Shown here one piece after another: positions 11,709 to 23,744 of a stretch of DNA of 64,000 nt. The position numbers were made by a program, and so were the translations under genes. Below the pieces are notes generated by a model, which was given only the letters and a program-made list of their open reading frames with translations, was not told the DNA's origin and did not search any database. Position 1 is the stretch's first letter, and each line of letters begins with the position of its first letter. The stretch is from positions 62,478,756-62,542,755 of the forward strand of contig CM060731.1 of assembly GCA_030704615.1 (NCBI GenBank), written 5' to 3'. The stretch is from Takakia lepidozioides. Its lineage: Eukaryota; Streptophyta; Takakiopsida; Takakiales; Takakiaceae.

Positions 11709-14174
11709 GTGCATGAGGCAGAGAAACAGCCCAGAGTAAATTCCAGTAAAGGGTTAAGGAAGGGAGTCAACACGATTACAACTGGCAGTCATGGGAATTT
11801 GACGACACTGTGTAAACAGGGAAAACTGAAAGCGGCCCTGCACATGTTGGACCAAGGAGGTGTTCAGGCAGACTCCAATACTTATGCTAGTCTCTTGCAG
11901 GGGTGCATCAAAAGGAAGGCTCTAGCAGAGGGGAAGAAAGTGCATGCCCACATTATCCAAAGTAAATTCAAGCCCGACGTTTATGTACTCAATACCCTTA
12001 TCAACATGTATGCCAAGTGTGGAAGCATGGTGCATGCGCGAGGAGTGTTTGAGGAAATGCCTGAACGAGATATAGTGACATGGACGATGATGATGGCAGG
12101 ATATGCCAAGCATGGTCTTGCCGATGATGCTTTCAGAGTCTATGAACTGATGCATGGGCAAGGTATGATTCCCGACAGGGTCACATACACTACTATTCTC
12201 AATGCGTGTGCCAGCCTAGGAGCTCTGGAAAAGGGCAATCGGGTTCACGCTGACATCATTAAGAATGGAATTGCACCAGACATTATTTTGGAGAATAGCC
12301 TCGTTCACATGTATGCCAAATGTGGGAGCATAAAGGATGCATTCCAAGTGTTTGAGAATATGGCGACACGAGATATGGTCTCATGGAATACATTGATTGC
12401 AGGGTATGCCCAGAAGGGACATGCTGAAGAGGCTCTCAAAATCTATGGGCAAATGTTGAGGGAAGGGGTGGCACCCAATAGGTTGACATTTGTCTCTGTT
12501 CTGAATGCCTGTGCCAGCCTAGGAGTGCTTGAAAAGGTCAAGGAGGTCCACTGTGACATAAAGGAAGCTGGAATCACATCAGACGTTATTTTGGAGAATA
12601 CCCTTGTTGACGCTTATGCCAAATGCGGGAGCATGATGGATGCACGCCAAGTGTTTGACGAAATGCCTGAACAAAATAAGTTCACATGGACTATAATGAT
12701 GGCAGGATATGCTAAGCACTTGCATGCTGAGGAGGCCTTGAAAATCTATGAGAAAATGCGTGGGGAAGGGGTGACACCTGACAATGTCACGTATACTATC
12801 GTTCTCAATGCGTGTGCTAGCCTTGGGGCTCTTGAAAAGGGCAAGGAGGTTCATGCTAACATCATTGAAACCAGAGTTGCATCAGACCTTATTTTAGAGA
12901 ATAGTCTTGTTGACATGTATGCCAAATGCGGGAGCATAAAGGACGCACGTGATGTGTTTGAGAGCATGATTGAACGGAATGTGATCTCATGGAGTGCGAT
13001 GATTGCAGGATACGCGAGGAACGGTTATGGTGAAGAGGCTCTCAAATCCTATGAGCAGATGCAACAGGAAGGATTACTGCCCGACAGGGTCACATACACC
13101 ACTGTTCTCAATGCTTGTGCCAGCCTAGGAGCCCTGGAAAAGGGCCAGCAGATCCATGCTGATGTGATCAAAACTGGAATTTTATTAGACATTATTTTGG
13201 AGACAACCCTTATTGATATGTATGGCAAATGTGGGAGCATACAGGATGCACGTCAAGTGTTCGACAAAATGGCTAAAAGAGATTTGACCTCGTGGAACTG
13301 TATGCTCGCGGGATATGCACAGCGCAGGCATGGTGAAGAGGCTCTCAAAATCTATCTGCAGATGCAACAGGAAGGGTTGATGCCCGACAGGGTCACATAC
13401 ACTTCTGTTCTCAATGCATGTGGCAGTCTAGGAGCCCTGGAAAAGGGCAAGCAGGTCCATGTTGACATAATCAGAACTGGAATTGTATCAGACACTATTT
13501 TGGAGACTGCCCTAGTTGACATGTATGCCAAATGCGGCGGTCTTGAGGATGCTCGTCAAGTGTTTGACAAACAAACTGAACAAAATGTGGTCTCTTGGAA
13601 TGCAATGATGGCAGGATACGCTCAACATGGGGGTGTTAGGGAGACCCTACAACTATTTGAACAGATGCAACAGAGAGGCTTGAAGCCGGACAGTAGTACA
13701 TTCACTTCTGTTCTTTCTGCATGCAGCCATGGGGGCCTAGTGGATGAAGGCTTGCGGTACTATGATACCATGAGTCAAAATCAGGGCCTGACATGTACTA
13801 TGGAGCATTTTGGCTGCATCGTGGATCTTCTCGGTCGTGCCGGCCGATTGAAGGAGGCAGAGGACTTCATTCACAAAATGCCAATGGAACCAGATGCTTC
13901 AGTGTGGGGGGCCTTACTTGGTGCCTGCAGAATGCATGGCAATGTAGAGGTAGCAGAACGTGCTGCAAATTGCATTTTCAAGGGGGATCCACGGGATCCT
14001 GCAGCTCATGAGCTGCTATCAAACATGTATGCTGCAGCTAGTAGGTGGGAAGATAAAGCTAGGCTCAGGAAAATGATGGAGGGCAGGTACCAAGTGCGAG
14101 GCAGGGCGAAATTGACCTCTACGGAACCATCTTCTGAGGAACTTATGAATGAACCAAGCTTGTTTCGTAAGTAA
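11709..14174 (+). CDS. Pentatricopeptide repeat (PPR) protein, PLS class with E-type end, no DYW domain
   Basis: One uninterrupted frame of 821 codons. PPR proteins bind single-stranded organelle RNA one base per repeat and act in editing, splicing or stability. S motifs with MYAKCG recur at 12006, 12309, 12612, 12915, 13218 and 13521, exactly 303 bases apart, so about 6-7 PLS triplets are present. They are followed by an ACRMHGNVEVAERAA / LLSNMYAAASRWED segment typical of the E1 motif. The sequence then diverges after RKMMEGR and stops 28 residues later, with no DYW deaminase. The listed start is not ATG: the frame opens after TGA at 11694, and the first in-frame ATG is 11844, inside the first conserved region. 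An upstream exon therefore likely supplies the start and transit peptide. No internal stop is present, so the gene is probably functional. Confidence 0.9.
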   Translation: MHEAEKQPRVNSSKGLRKGVNTITTGSHGNLTTLCKQGKLKAALHMLDQGGVQADSNTYASLLQGCIKRKALAEGKKVHAHIIQSKFKPDVYVLNTLINMYAKCGSMVHARGVFEEMPERDIVTWTMMMAGYAKHGLADDAFRVYELMHGQGMIPDRVTYTTILNACASLGALEKGNRVHADIIKNGIAPDIILENSLVHMYAKCGSIKDAFQVFENMATRDMVSWNTLIAGYAQKGHAEEALKIYGQMLREGVAPNRLTFVSVLNACASLGVLEKVKEVHCDIKEAGITSDVILENTLVDAYAKCGSMMDARQVFDEMPEQNKFTWTIMMAGYAKHLHAEEALKIYEKMRGEGVTPDNVTYTIVLNACASLGALEKGKEVHANIIETRVASDLILENSLVDMYAKCGSIKDARDVFESMIERNVISWSAMIAGYARNGYGEEALKSYEQMQQEGLLPDRVTYTTVLNACASLGALEKGQQIHADVIKTGILLDIILETTLIDMYGKCGSIQDARQVFDKMAKRDLTSWNCMLAGYAQRRHGEEALKIYLQMQQEGLMPDRVTYTSVLNACGSLGALEKGKQVHVDIIRTGIVSDTILETALVDMYAKCGGLEDARQVFDKQTEQNVVSWNAMMAGYAQHGGVRETLQLFEQMQQRGLKPDSSTFTSVLSACSHGGLVDEGLRYYDTMSQNQGLTCTMEHFGCIVDLLGRAGRLKEAEDFIHKMPMEPDASVWGALLGACRMHGNVEVAERAANCIFKGDPRDPAAHELLSNMYAAASRWEDKARLRKMMEGRYQVRGRAKLTSTEPSSEELMNEPSLFRK

Positions 14175-14772
14175 CCTGTTCACAATACAACTGTAACCAG
14201 GAAAAGGGAGACAAGTACGCCATAGTGCAATGCTGTGACATTACAAAGATGCCACAACCTTACAGCCATCAACCATGCAGAATTTAAGCCCTGATGGCAA
14301 CCAGATGACACAAAAGTGGGATACGAACTGTCATAGCTCTGTCACTCCCAAGCATGTCCCAGTGCTCTGGAAAAACATTCTTGTATACACTGCTGGAACT
14401 AAGTGGATTAAGTGAGACTCCTGTTGAGTTGGTACTTCTAAACACAGATTTGTGCTGTCGTTGCTTACTTAGTCGCGAGCATCCCGTGGCAGTTGTCAGA
14501 GTCAAACCTCGTCACTGGAATGCGAGTAAACACTGGGGCCACATTGACCACGTCTACCCTTCAATGGCAAGGAATGGCAAGCTGGCTAATGTTTGAATGC
14601 CCATCTTAACTTACCTCAGCAGGTGACCGCAATCGAGCACGAAACCGACTCTCAAATGTTGAGTAAACAAAGAAGGCAATTGCCCTGGCTGATCTGAGAA
14701 ATCCTCCTGCAACTGAGCGTGGAATTCCTCACACCAGCACGCTTGCTCTGACCCGACGACAATCAGGGGTCA
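14175..14772. other. Intergenic between PPR and cytochrome b5
   Basis: No gene recognised. Contains the PPR 3' UTR and the cytochrome b5 promoter region. Confidence 0.45.
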
Positions 14773-14796
14773 AAACCCTAAAAATTATATATACAT
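14773..14796 (+). promoter_or_regulatory. Telo-box and TATA box upstream of cytochrome b5
   Basis: AAACCCTAA (14773-14781), the plant telo-box found in many housekeeping promoters, is followed directly by TTATATATACAT (14785-14796). The pair lies about 245 bases before the cytochrome b5 ATG. The placement fits a core promoter with a leader of about 200 bases. This is inference from motif and position only. Confidence 0.4.
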
Positions 14797-15039
14797 ATTG
14801 TCTGGAATGACTGTACATGCCATGCCATGTATGACTTCCATGGTGCCCACCCATGCGCATACATGGTATGCGATGGATCATAAATCTCTATCGTCCATCT
14901 TCTTCCTGCCTGTCTGCTGCTGGGCTGTGGAGGAGGAGGGAGAGAGGAAGGGCGGACCTTGGATAGGACCTTGCGTCGCGTCTGTTGCTGGAGGACCTTG
15001 AGAAGGGTGCGGTGGGGATACTTTGATTCGGTAGTTGCA

Positions 15040-15793
15040 ATGACGACGGCATCGAAGTTTTACACCATGGCGGAAGTGGCCGGCCACAATCATGCTAAGG
15101 ATTGCTGGCTCATTATTGATGGAAAGGTAGCTTCTGAGGCCTGAGGATTGTCTTGGAATGGGTCGTGGTCATTTTAGTGTTTGCGTGGAGATCTCGTTTT
15201 ATATTGCGCTTTCTTTCGCATCTTTCAGTCTTCCTGACGATATGCTGGTCCACGATGTAGTGCGCCTGTTGTGTGTATTAAGGGGGGCCTGGTTGACAGG
15301 TATATGACGTGACCAAATTTCTGGAAGAGCATCCTGGAGGAGATGAAGTTCTTCTTTCAGCAACTGGTACGTTTGGGACTGTCTGCCCGTCTCTCTATCT
15401 CTGTCTGACTTCTCCCTCTCCCCCTCTCAAACACATCACACACGCATGTCGAGTCTGGGTTGTAGGGTTAGAGTTGTGCTATGTTTGGCCGATTTATGCA
15501 ATTTCGGTAATGCTGTCTTTTCGTTTGTGGCAACAGGGAAGGATGCAACGGACGATTTCGAGGATGTGGGCCACAGCACCAGTGCCAGGGCAATGATGGA
15601 GCAGTACATCGTCGGGGATGTTGACCTCGCCTCGTTCCCCTCAAAGCCAACCTACACCCCTGCCAAGCAGGCCACCTACAATCCAGATAAAAGCTCTGAG
15701 TTTCTCATCAAAATCCTGCAGTTTGTAGTGCCCCTTTTAATTCTAGGGTTGGCCGTGGCAGTACGCTTTCTAACCAAAAAGGAAACCAACTGA
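15040..15793 (+). CDS. CYTB5: Cytochrome b5, tail-anchored (ER type)
   Basis: Small haem protein that passes electrons from NADH-cytochrome b5 reductase to fatty-acid desaturases and other ER oxygenases. Three exons join in phase: 15040-15126, 15300-15366 and 15537-15793, giving 136 residues, which is the normal family length. The core HPGG holds axial haem ligand His40, and DVGHS supplies the second ligand, His64. KDATDDFEDVGHS is highly characteristic of plant cytochrome b5. After a proline-rich linker, residues 108-130 form a single hydrophobic helix ending in Lys/Thr-rich residues, the C-terminal tail anchor. No signal peptide, as expected. It appears intact. Confidence 0.95.
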
Positions 15794-16610
15794 AAGATGT
15801 CAACCGATTTGCCCATTTGCTATTTCACGGGTACAAGAAGAAATACTGCAATTCATCCACGAACTTCTATTTACAAGAGAAGCTGGGGGTGTCTAGAAGC
15901 AGATGGATTTATAGATTAAGCTGGGGGTATGTTTAGATCACTTTGGGATTGATAGCTTCGTTAGTCATCTACCTCAACGTCATATGGGCTTTCAAGCAGC
16001 CGTGGTGAGAGGCAAAATGGCAGATGATACCCTTTGTTGGTATACCTGTTGACATGCATCTCTGTATGACTGCACATTGTATCTGGCTGTGTACGCGAAT
16101 AAACCAGATTCTGGTTGAATTTTCTCCTATTATAGATGGCTCCACGTTTTTTGGGCCCAGTTCTGGGACTGTGATAATATTATTGGTCTTGGTCTGAGGG
16201 GCCATGTGCTGTTGCTTGTTGCCATGCCATTGAATGTTCCTGTGACTAGAGCAGCAAACCGTCTTGCTATCTTGCAAAAGTCCGAGAGGCTGTCTGGGTC
16301 TGGCACAGCAAATGACTTCGTTGTACTGAAAATTACTGCAACAATTTGTCGTAGACAAGATATCTTTGGATGTCTGAGTCAAATCTTCAACAGACATGTT
16401 TCACTTTGGACTTTCTCTCTCCTTTTTTCGAAAGTGAAGAAGCCGCGGCAGTCAAAGGCATGGAAAAGAGAGCCTTGCTGGAGCTTTATTACTTTATTTT
16501 TATCTAACCATGCCTATTCTCTTAAGAAAGGCTGAATCCCAAATTGGCCCAATTGATTCAAAAAGCAAGCAAAAAAGTTGAATCTTGCAAAAAAGAAAAA
16601 AAGCCGTAAA
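15794..16610. other. Intergenic
   Basis: Cytochrome b5 3' UTR and flanking DNA. No gene or repeat recognised. Confidence 0.4.
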
Positions 16611-16619
16611 GGTCCACAC

Positions 16620-16880
16620 TCCACACCTTACTCAAGTCATGCCCAGGTCTACAACAAACTAGGGAGACGTGATAACACCATCGAAGGGCGCAAAGACCTG
16701 ATAATTTTCTTTCCGTTTCCAAGGAAACACAACTTGGCCTTGAGGGGGAAGATAAAGCCTCTCTCTGATCCATGGATGCATTACAGGGGCAGAGCCCCCA
16801 AAGAGACAGATGACAGGGGTTTGAACCCAGACCCACAGGCCAATGCACCAGTGTCTTACCACCGGGCCACAGCCCTGTTG
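16620..16880 (-). repeat. tRNA-derived SINE
   Basis: On the minus strand an A box, TGGCCCGGTGG (16859-16869), and a B box, GGTTCAAACCC (16817-16827), have tRNA-like spacing. They are followed leftwards by an unrelated body with a CTCAAGGCCAAGTTG segment. The head differs in sequence from the one near 5.9 kb, so they probably belong to different SINE families. The left end is approximate. Confidence 0.6.
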
Positions 16881-18067
16881 TGCGAAATTTTCTGTGTTAA
16901 ACTATGGACTTTCCGGACAAGAATTCCCAAGTAGACGGAAAGTTCCTGTAATTGCAGATTACCAAATTCTTCCATGATATTACCAATCTTCAAAGGGTTT
17001 GGCCCTTCGCTTACCAAGGGAGTTTGCCATGTTGCACCACATGGCAAGCCTTCTCTGGCCATCGTTTGGCTCGGATAGCGCCATTATTGGCTACAGACTG
17101 AATGATTGTTCAAGACCCCACCCCCCCCTTCCCCTCCCTCATTACATTTGGTAATGGATAGACGCTCCCGTCCGCTAGTCGCCAGGTCCACTCGATGGGC
17201 ATCACCTAATATGTAAGTTCTATATGCTCTTCATGCATTTACAACCATATACAACCTTCAACCTTCTCTCAATATCCACTTGTATGTGGCTTTGTACCAA
17301 AAGCCTTGGAAGCCCAAATAGCTTTCTTTAGACAATGAATTCTACTGATTTACAAATTTTGTGTCGGGCAGAGGTTGCAGGGGCAGCTTCATCTTGCCTC
17401 CCCACACTTTCTGACCCATCCTCTTTACTTGTCTTTACTTGTCTGACCTCCTTCAGGGTGATACTAGAACAGTTTGATTTCTTTTTGACAATATATCTAG
17501 CTCTATGAGATTCTGTTTCTCCTCTTGGGGATAGTTTTATCCATTTCTAGAGTCACCCCACTTGGGTCTTTTTGTCCCCGTGTACATTTAATATATCTTT
17601 GCAACTCTTCCAAACACCATATTGGACAACTTGTTGCAATTGCACCCTAACTTAATTTGCTCCTCTTCGGTGATTTCAACTCCGTCTCCAAGAGTAGTCG
17701 TATGTAGATCATTGTCAATAGGTCGCCTACAAACCAAACTACAATTCAATATATAAGTTAATACAAACACCTCATTCTCAACAAGAAGGTAATTTCTAAC
17801 CACCGGATAGCATATCACCTCAAAGCAATATATGCCATACATGATAATATCCCCCAACGAGTTAACCCCTAAACGCCTACGCCGCCCTCTAGTGGCCCAC
17901 TGCGGTTCTACATCCACAAGTCATGTGCATTGCATTCTCTACAAAAATTCAGAGCTGTAAAATGCAACATCGGAAAGGAAATTAGCATAAGCACATTGTC
18001 TTCTCCGATATTGCACATTGTTTGGATTACGAGAGAGATGAGCACAAGAAGGTCAATTTGGTGTGGG
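16881..18067. other. Intergenic
   Basis: No coding features recognised. Mixed AT-rich sequence with a C-rich run near 17115. Confidence 0.4.
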
Positions 18068-18075
18068 TTTTCTAC

Positions 18076-19361
18076 TAGTGTTGCGCGGATATTTGATTCA
18101 GCCTCAAACCCCCGGCGGAGCCTAACCCGGATATATATATATGTGGATCTGCCGTAGGTCAGAAAATCAAATATCCGCCTCCGTTAAGAACCGCCAGATA
18201 TGAAGTGATGGCATAACCGGATCCGGTTGAAAACTGGTGGGTTTGTATTACTTTTTTATTTGATTTGAACCGGAACTAGTGGTCCAAAAGAAGCATGTTA
18301 TGAACCCATGTATCCGGCATATAAAATCGGAGGTTATAATCCGGATAACAACTGGTTATTGCGTTCACTCGACATAAACGAGGCGGGTCATAGGGCCGTT
18401 CCAGACTAGCGACCGGACAAAACGAACTTACACTCTGATTGGTTAAAAACTGGATTTTGTCCGCCACATGCTTTCAGACTTGGCTTTGTCGAGTGAAGAG
18501 GAGTCTCTCCAACGTGCCGAATCATCGTTCCAATTGAGCCACCTCAGCGGACAAATCAAAGCAAATTTGGGTCCAGGGTAGTAGCAGGCCCCAAATCTTG
18601 TCCATTGGACAAAACCTAATGAAGCTTGTTAGCGGGTCTCTTCGCGCCTCTTTCTCTGTTCCTGTACCTTTTCCAAAGCATCGTGAGCACAATATCTGAT
18701 CGCGATATCATTTGAGCGTGATATCTTGTCCAGTGGACCCTTTTTGTCCACTACTTGGTGAAAACGCTATGAAGCTCGCCCCTGGTTCCAGCAACTTCTC
18801 GCAACTTTTAATGACATGGCATCTCTGAAGCGGCCGAAACAGTGGACAAACATTGTTTTTGAGTGTTTTGTCCGGTCGCTAGTATAGAAGGACCATAGTT
18901 GAGGTGGCCCTACCTTCATTTGAAGAGGGGCACGCACATTTACAACTTCATGTTTTACGATGCGTTGCCATTTTATGAGATTTGAATGTACACTTGCATG
19001 TTTTACATTATTTACATTAGAAAATCTCCTAATAGCACTCTTCTATGTTCTATCCTAATAAGTGTAACTATTTTTATTAGTACTTTAATACATTAGATTT
19101 TTAAGTTTGGGTTATTTTATTTTATTAAAATAAGCTTGGATTTGTTTGATAATTGGATACTAAACTGTCGTATGCCATTCTCACATAAACTCCATTTGTC
19201 CATAACCGCATAGGGCTAAATTTGTATTTGGTGCGAAACGACATGATATCAGAAACGGGAAAGCTCCAAAACCCCATAACCGGAGGATGCGAACACAAAG
19301 TTAAAGTTAAACATCTGTAACCGGCTGATATAGAAAAAATCAAATAACCGCATAACATTTG
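18076..19361. mobile_element. Non-autonomous hAT-like transposon (interrupted by a nested MITE)
   Basis: Terminal inverted repeats: the left end TAGTGTTGCGCGGATATTTG and the right end read inward, CAAATGTTATGCGGTTATTT, match over about 19 bases with a few mismatches. The flanks TTTTCTAC (18068-18075) and GTTTCTAC (19362-19369) form an 8-bp target site duplication with one mismatch, the hAT signature. Inside are repeated CCGG/ATCCGG subterminal motifs and no transposase frame. About 500 bp of its length is a later insertion (18393-18894). Confidence 0.6.
18393..18894. mobile_element. MITE with ~30-bp terminal inverted repeats, nested in the hAT-like element
   Basis: Left terminus 18393-18423 and right terminus 18865-18894 are inverted repeats that share 19 identical inner bases, ACTAGCGACCGGACAAAAC, and a near-identical outer part starting GGGCC/GGTCC. 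The immediate flanks are ATA on both sides (18390-18392 and 18895-18897), a 3-bp duplication. Three-base duplications and GG-starting ends are typical of PIF/Harbinger-type MITEs, but the ATA target is not the usual TTA/TAA. No coding capacity. Confidence 0.65.
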
Positions 19362-19369
19362 GTTTCTAC

Positions 19370-22300
19370 AAGTATTGCGACAAGACTACTACTCAAGTAC
19401 TTTGCTACTTGATTTTAGCAATGTGCTAGGGTGGCAATGGCAATCGCCAAGGAATTTGCCAAAATGGTGATAGCCATTTTTACTCAAATTTATTCTAGAG
19501 GTAGAATGTGCACCATAATACATATGTAGGTCTCCTCATTCATTCTTCTGTGAGTTGTGCAATCGTTGGAGGTCCCGCCCGTTCTTTTTTGTCCAGCTTC
19601 TTTTCTTCCTCGTTTTTTGGTTGTTTGGTAGCGCGTGGGTGATTCCCACTCCATCCTCCTGTCTCCATCTTCAAGGCCTGATCTCAATGGTTTGGTTTGT
19701 AGAATCATGCTTTCATTTTGTGCTCTCGATCTTCAAGTCAAACACCCCAAATCTATGATGAAGGTCATTGAAGTGAGAACAGTTGCATACAACCATAATT
19801 TGATAATAATAAGATCAATAACATATAATGACATTGTCTCATTGCAAAAATACGCAAATTTCATACTTCCACAAAATTGATATACACCCAAAAAAACAAG
19901 TCTACGAAGCATGCAACACTTCCAATGTAATTTTAGGAATTTGACAAGTTCAGAATAGCTACCTGAGTAAGCATGCACAAATAATTTGTTTTTTAGCTTT
20001 AGGACTTAGGCAATTTCGTGGGGGGGTCACTCCTACATTACAATATGCTCATTCCAATGGTGGATTGACTTGAGAATTTTTGACAACCTATACGATGTAG
20101 TTACTAACAACATTGTAGGGTGATTGCAGCCTATAGTGTCCATTTTTTGCTGTCCCAGCACTGTTTTTTCCAGACATAGAATAGTGGTAAATTATCATAC
20201 TCTTACATAACAATGTCATCAATAAAAGGGGACTAATATATAGAGGCTCATCTACACATACTTTCACACATTTAAATCTCATTATCAAAAACCAGAATCT
20301 CTAGATGCTATGGACTTTTAAAAAGTCCATAAGGAATTGTCATAGTCCATTAAAAAAAGACGTTATGGACTTTTTTAATATAGGAGTCAGGACAAAGTCA
20401 AGAAAAGGGACTCTCTCAACCTTGCTTTGGAGATTGAGGAATCTGGAATGAAAACTATCATTTAAAAATATAAGTTAAGAAAAAATTATGTACTATTTTG
20501 AGCCTCTTATTTTCATAAAGTCATTTATGACTAAATTCTTTTGAAATAACAAAACTTTTTTCATTAGACACATTCATTCACCATAAATGCAGAGTTGATT
20601 TTGATCAAAATATATTTTTTTAAATTATAAATCGATATTATCGTAATTTGAAAATCTTGGTTTTAACCGGCAATAATAGACGGTCAAGATTGTCAGTTGA
20701 AGCAAATCCGATGGTTGAGGATCTGCCACATCCTCCTTTATGTACTCTTTATGTACTCATGATATGCCGTTTTTGGTCCACTCTAGTTTGCAATCACCCT
20801 GTACGGTTCATCCACATGGATGAACTTTGGCAACAACATACATCCGCTCTTGTCAGGCCATGTCAGGTTTTTCTAAAAAATCGCAAAAAAAACTCTCGTC
20901 CTTTAGGGGTTAAGAAAGCCCCCAATGTGGAGAAGATCTTCTGAAAGTAGTGGGATAGCCATCTGATTTTGCCACAACAAAGTACTCGTTGCTATAGAAC
21001 TTAGCGGCATGTATTTGGTGGGAAGGCAACCCATTTGGCAGGTTGGCATAGTTAGGCCTCACCAAAGCCCACTTAGTGAAGGTGGCTATTGGCTGGCAAA
21101 GGTGCAATCGCGTGGTTTAGCCTGAGCCAAATTTCTCACCCATTTCCCTTCATGTACAAAAAAGCCCCCAAGAAATTTAAGAATTTGGATCTGAAATTTG
21201 GTGAACATGTGCACAACTTCATCCTACATATGCACAACTTCTCACTTTCGAGGTCATTTGAAGAAAACTTTCAATGTATGTATTGCCACACAAGTTTGGA
21301 GGGGTAATCCCTCCTTGCTTGAGAAACTTGTCTCTCATCAAACATTCTAATCTCATAGATGAAACTATGTTCTTGTTTATGCATTGGCTACCCATAGTAG
21401 GTGGGTATCCAAGCATACGGTGCAAAAGCCTAGAATTGTCCAAGGCTCGCACTATGGCTTTGAAGTTGCCTTTGGGTACTATTTTCATCTACATTTTCTA
21501 GCTCCCCCCTTGGGCCTTTAGGGGTTAAAGGCAATCATATCTGACTTATACTATTTTGTTTTGTTAGGAATGGGAACATTGAATTGTAGATTAATCCCAT
21601 ATGCTAAGAAAAATTGCAATCTTTGAACTATAAAACTTGATTCTGCCCATTCCTGGGGTTGATCATGCAACGCTACTACAATTAATATAATTATATCGAT
21701 ACTTGGTTGTGAGAACTTGAGTTCAAAGACATTTGATATAATAATTCTCTTAATTAAAAATATCAAGGTACAAAACATTAGCTCCCGAATTAGATGGTTC
21801 ACTACTATATAAACGAGGATAATATATACTATCTTCATTTAAAAAATTGTAATTCTAGTTTGAATGAACTAAGATAACAAAGTTTGCACTCGCTATTGAA
21901 TGGTTTAGGGACTGAAAATACTCAGAATTTTTTCCAAAACCATTATTATTTTTTAAACGTTGTTAACTGAAATTATCACTATAATTGTGGAACAATCCAA
22001 AGCCTTATAAGTTGAGTTACACACTCATATGCTCACGGTTAAGCATCCAAGAAATGGTCCAATGGTTATGGCACAATACTACTTTATAAGTGGTCGTGGT
22101 TACACAAGTGTGTGTTGGATATCCCCACCCCACTCCCAGTCACATCATCATTGAACAACTACATTGGGTATGTATTGTAGTCATTTCGTCCCCAAATGCA
22201 CTTACATTGGTCATAGCCACTCAACATCCATATAGTCTCCACTATCCCTCCCTAGTTCTTCATACACACTTCATCGCTACCATCAACCTCAATTATTCAA

Positions 22301-22398
22301 ATTATCACTTGGTCGCTTCTTTCTGCACCTATAGCACTAAGAGGCCTCTCTATTAGCCATCATTTGTACAAATATACAAATCATACCACTAGAGCACC
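19370..22398. other. Gene-free AT-rich DNA
   Basis: No gene recognised. Noted structures: a near-perfect hairpin ATGGACTTTT/AAAAGTCCAT at about 20311-20331 with further inverted copies of TGGACT to 20375, and a 14-bp direct repeat CCTTTAGGGGTTAA at 20900 and 21515. Neither could be assigned to a known element. Confidence 0.4.
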
Positions 22399-23219
22399 TT
22401 AACCCTTAAGTTCCCAAGCGACCTGAATCAGGTCACTTTGAATTTGCAGTTCCACCTAATTTTTGGAGATCTAATCTGATGGGGCCCACTCCTGACAAGG
22501 GATTTGTCTGGAGTATGATGCAAAAAATAAAATTTAAAAAAAAAACAAAAGCTGCGACTTACAAAAAATATCTTAGATCTTTAATTTACGTTTTGGGGCC
22601 TGAAAAGGGCTATCGCTGACGTGGCAGGTAAACAAGCCCAAAACAGATTGCACTCCAAAGGGCATTTTTGGCAAAAAAATTAGCAATTTTGGAAAAAAAA
22701 CATTTCACCTTGTGGTGTGTGAGCATTACATACACACATCCACCGTTGGCTTTTAAAAAAATTGTAGAAAAAAAAGTACTTCATTTGGAGGCACATTTTC
22801 TGTTGTCAATTTTGAGATTTCAACCCCCATGTAATTGCATGAATAGCAACCATAGATGAAAAAATCAGTTGGACCTGCAATTTAGTGGGGTCATGGCCAC
22901 TCCACTATTGATTTGGAAATGGTGGGTCTTGGGGCAAGAAAAATTGGAGAAAGCTAGGTTTGGATTTGGTCAAACCTATTTCTTTCTCACTTTTTCTTTG
23001 GGACCTGATATTTGAGGTCCGGGCCAACGCTATAATCTCACAATTTCCACGGTGGACTTGGCTCATTTTTTGGTATGTCATGCATAAATGAGCTGGGCCC
23101 ATTGCTATAAGGCTGGAATCTGTGGATGATTTTTGGTAGGTTTCTAGGGGCAATTTACTGCAGCTGGGTACCCAAAATTGGTAAAAAGTCCAAAAAGGGC
23201 TTGGGAACTTAAGGGTTAA
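22399..23219. mobile_element. TTAA-flanked MITE, piggyBac-like
   Basis: The ends are a perfect 21-bp inverted repeat: 22399-22419 begins TTAACCCTTAAGTTCCCAAG and 23199-23219 is its exact reverse complement. Each end is TTAA followed by CCC, the target duplication and terminal trinucleotide of piggyBac-superfamily elements. The 820-bp interior has no transposase frame. TTAA is palindromic, so the duplication cannot be told from part of the inverted repeat by this copy alone, and a Harbinger-type alternative remains possible. Confidence 0.55.
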
Positions 23220-23741
23220 TCATTTCATCATTGAAATCCCTCAATCATTTCATCGTCATTTCATCCCAATCATTACCTCCTGGTCCGGAAAAGAGGCTGA
23301 TGGCCATCGCTGATATCTCATAAGACCAAATACACATCCAATATGGCTCACACACACATATAGAGAGAAGAAACAAGACACCAACCGGGCCAGCGTAACT
23401 AAGAGCCGCTTCACCTTTCAACTAGTGCCCCTTGCCCACGCAAACATGTTATATATATATATAACATGACGCCTCCCGAATGAAGCATAAATTATGGTGT
23501 CTCTTCGATGAGCAAGCGTAGGCTTGCGGAGGTGGAGCTCCGTTCTCCCGCCGCTACCTCTGCTAACTCCCTTAACCATGACTTGTCATTTAGTGCTCTG
23601 CCATATTTTCAGCTTTCTTGTCTTTTTTAATGCTCTCTTTAGTGACTTCGCTGATCTGCCCCCAACTAGCTGTGTATTTGCAACACGAACCTATGCTCCC
23701 ATAGCGCAAACCAAATCCCAATGTCATCACAGATATTGCAA
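23220..23741. other. Intergenic between MITE and CACTA element
   Basis: No gene recognised. Contains a TA-rich palindrome at about 23446-23468 (TTATATATATATATAA core). Confidence 0.35.
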
Positions 23742-23744
23742 GTA

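Noticed and set aside
22040-22110. A tRNA-like SINE head (TGGTCCAATGGTTATGG)
   Set aside because: An A-box-like string is present but no convincing B box follows at the right distance.
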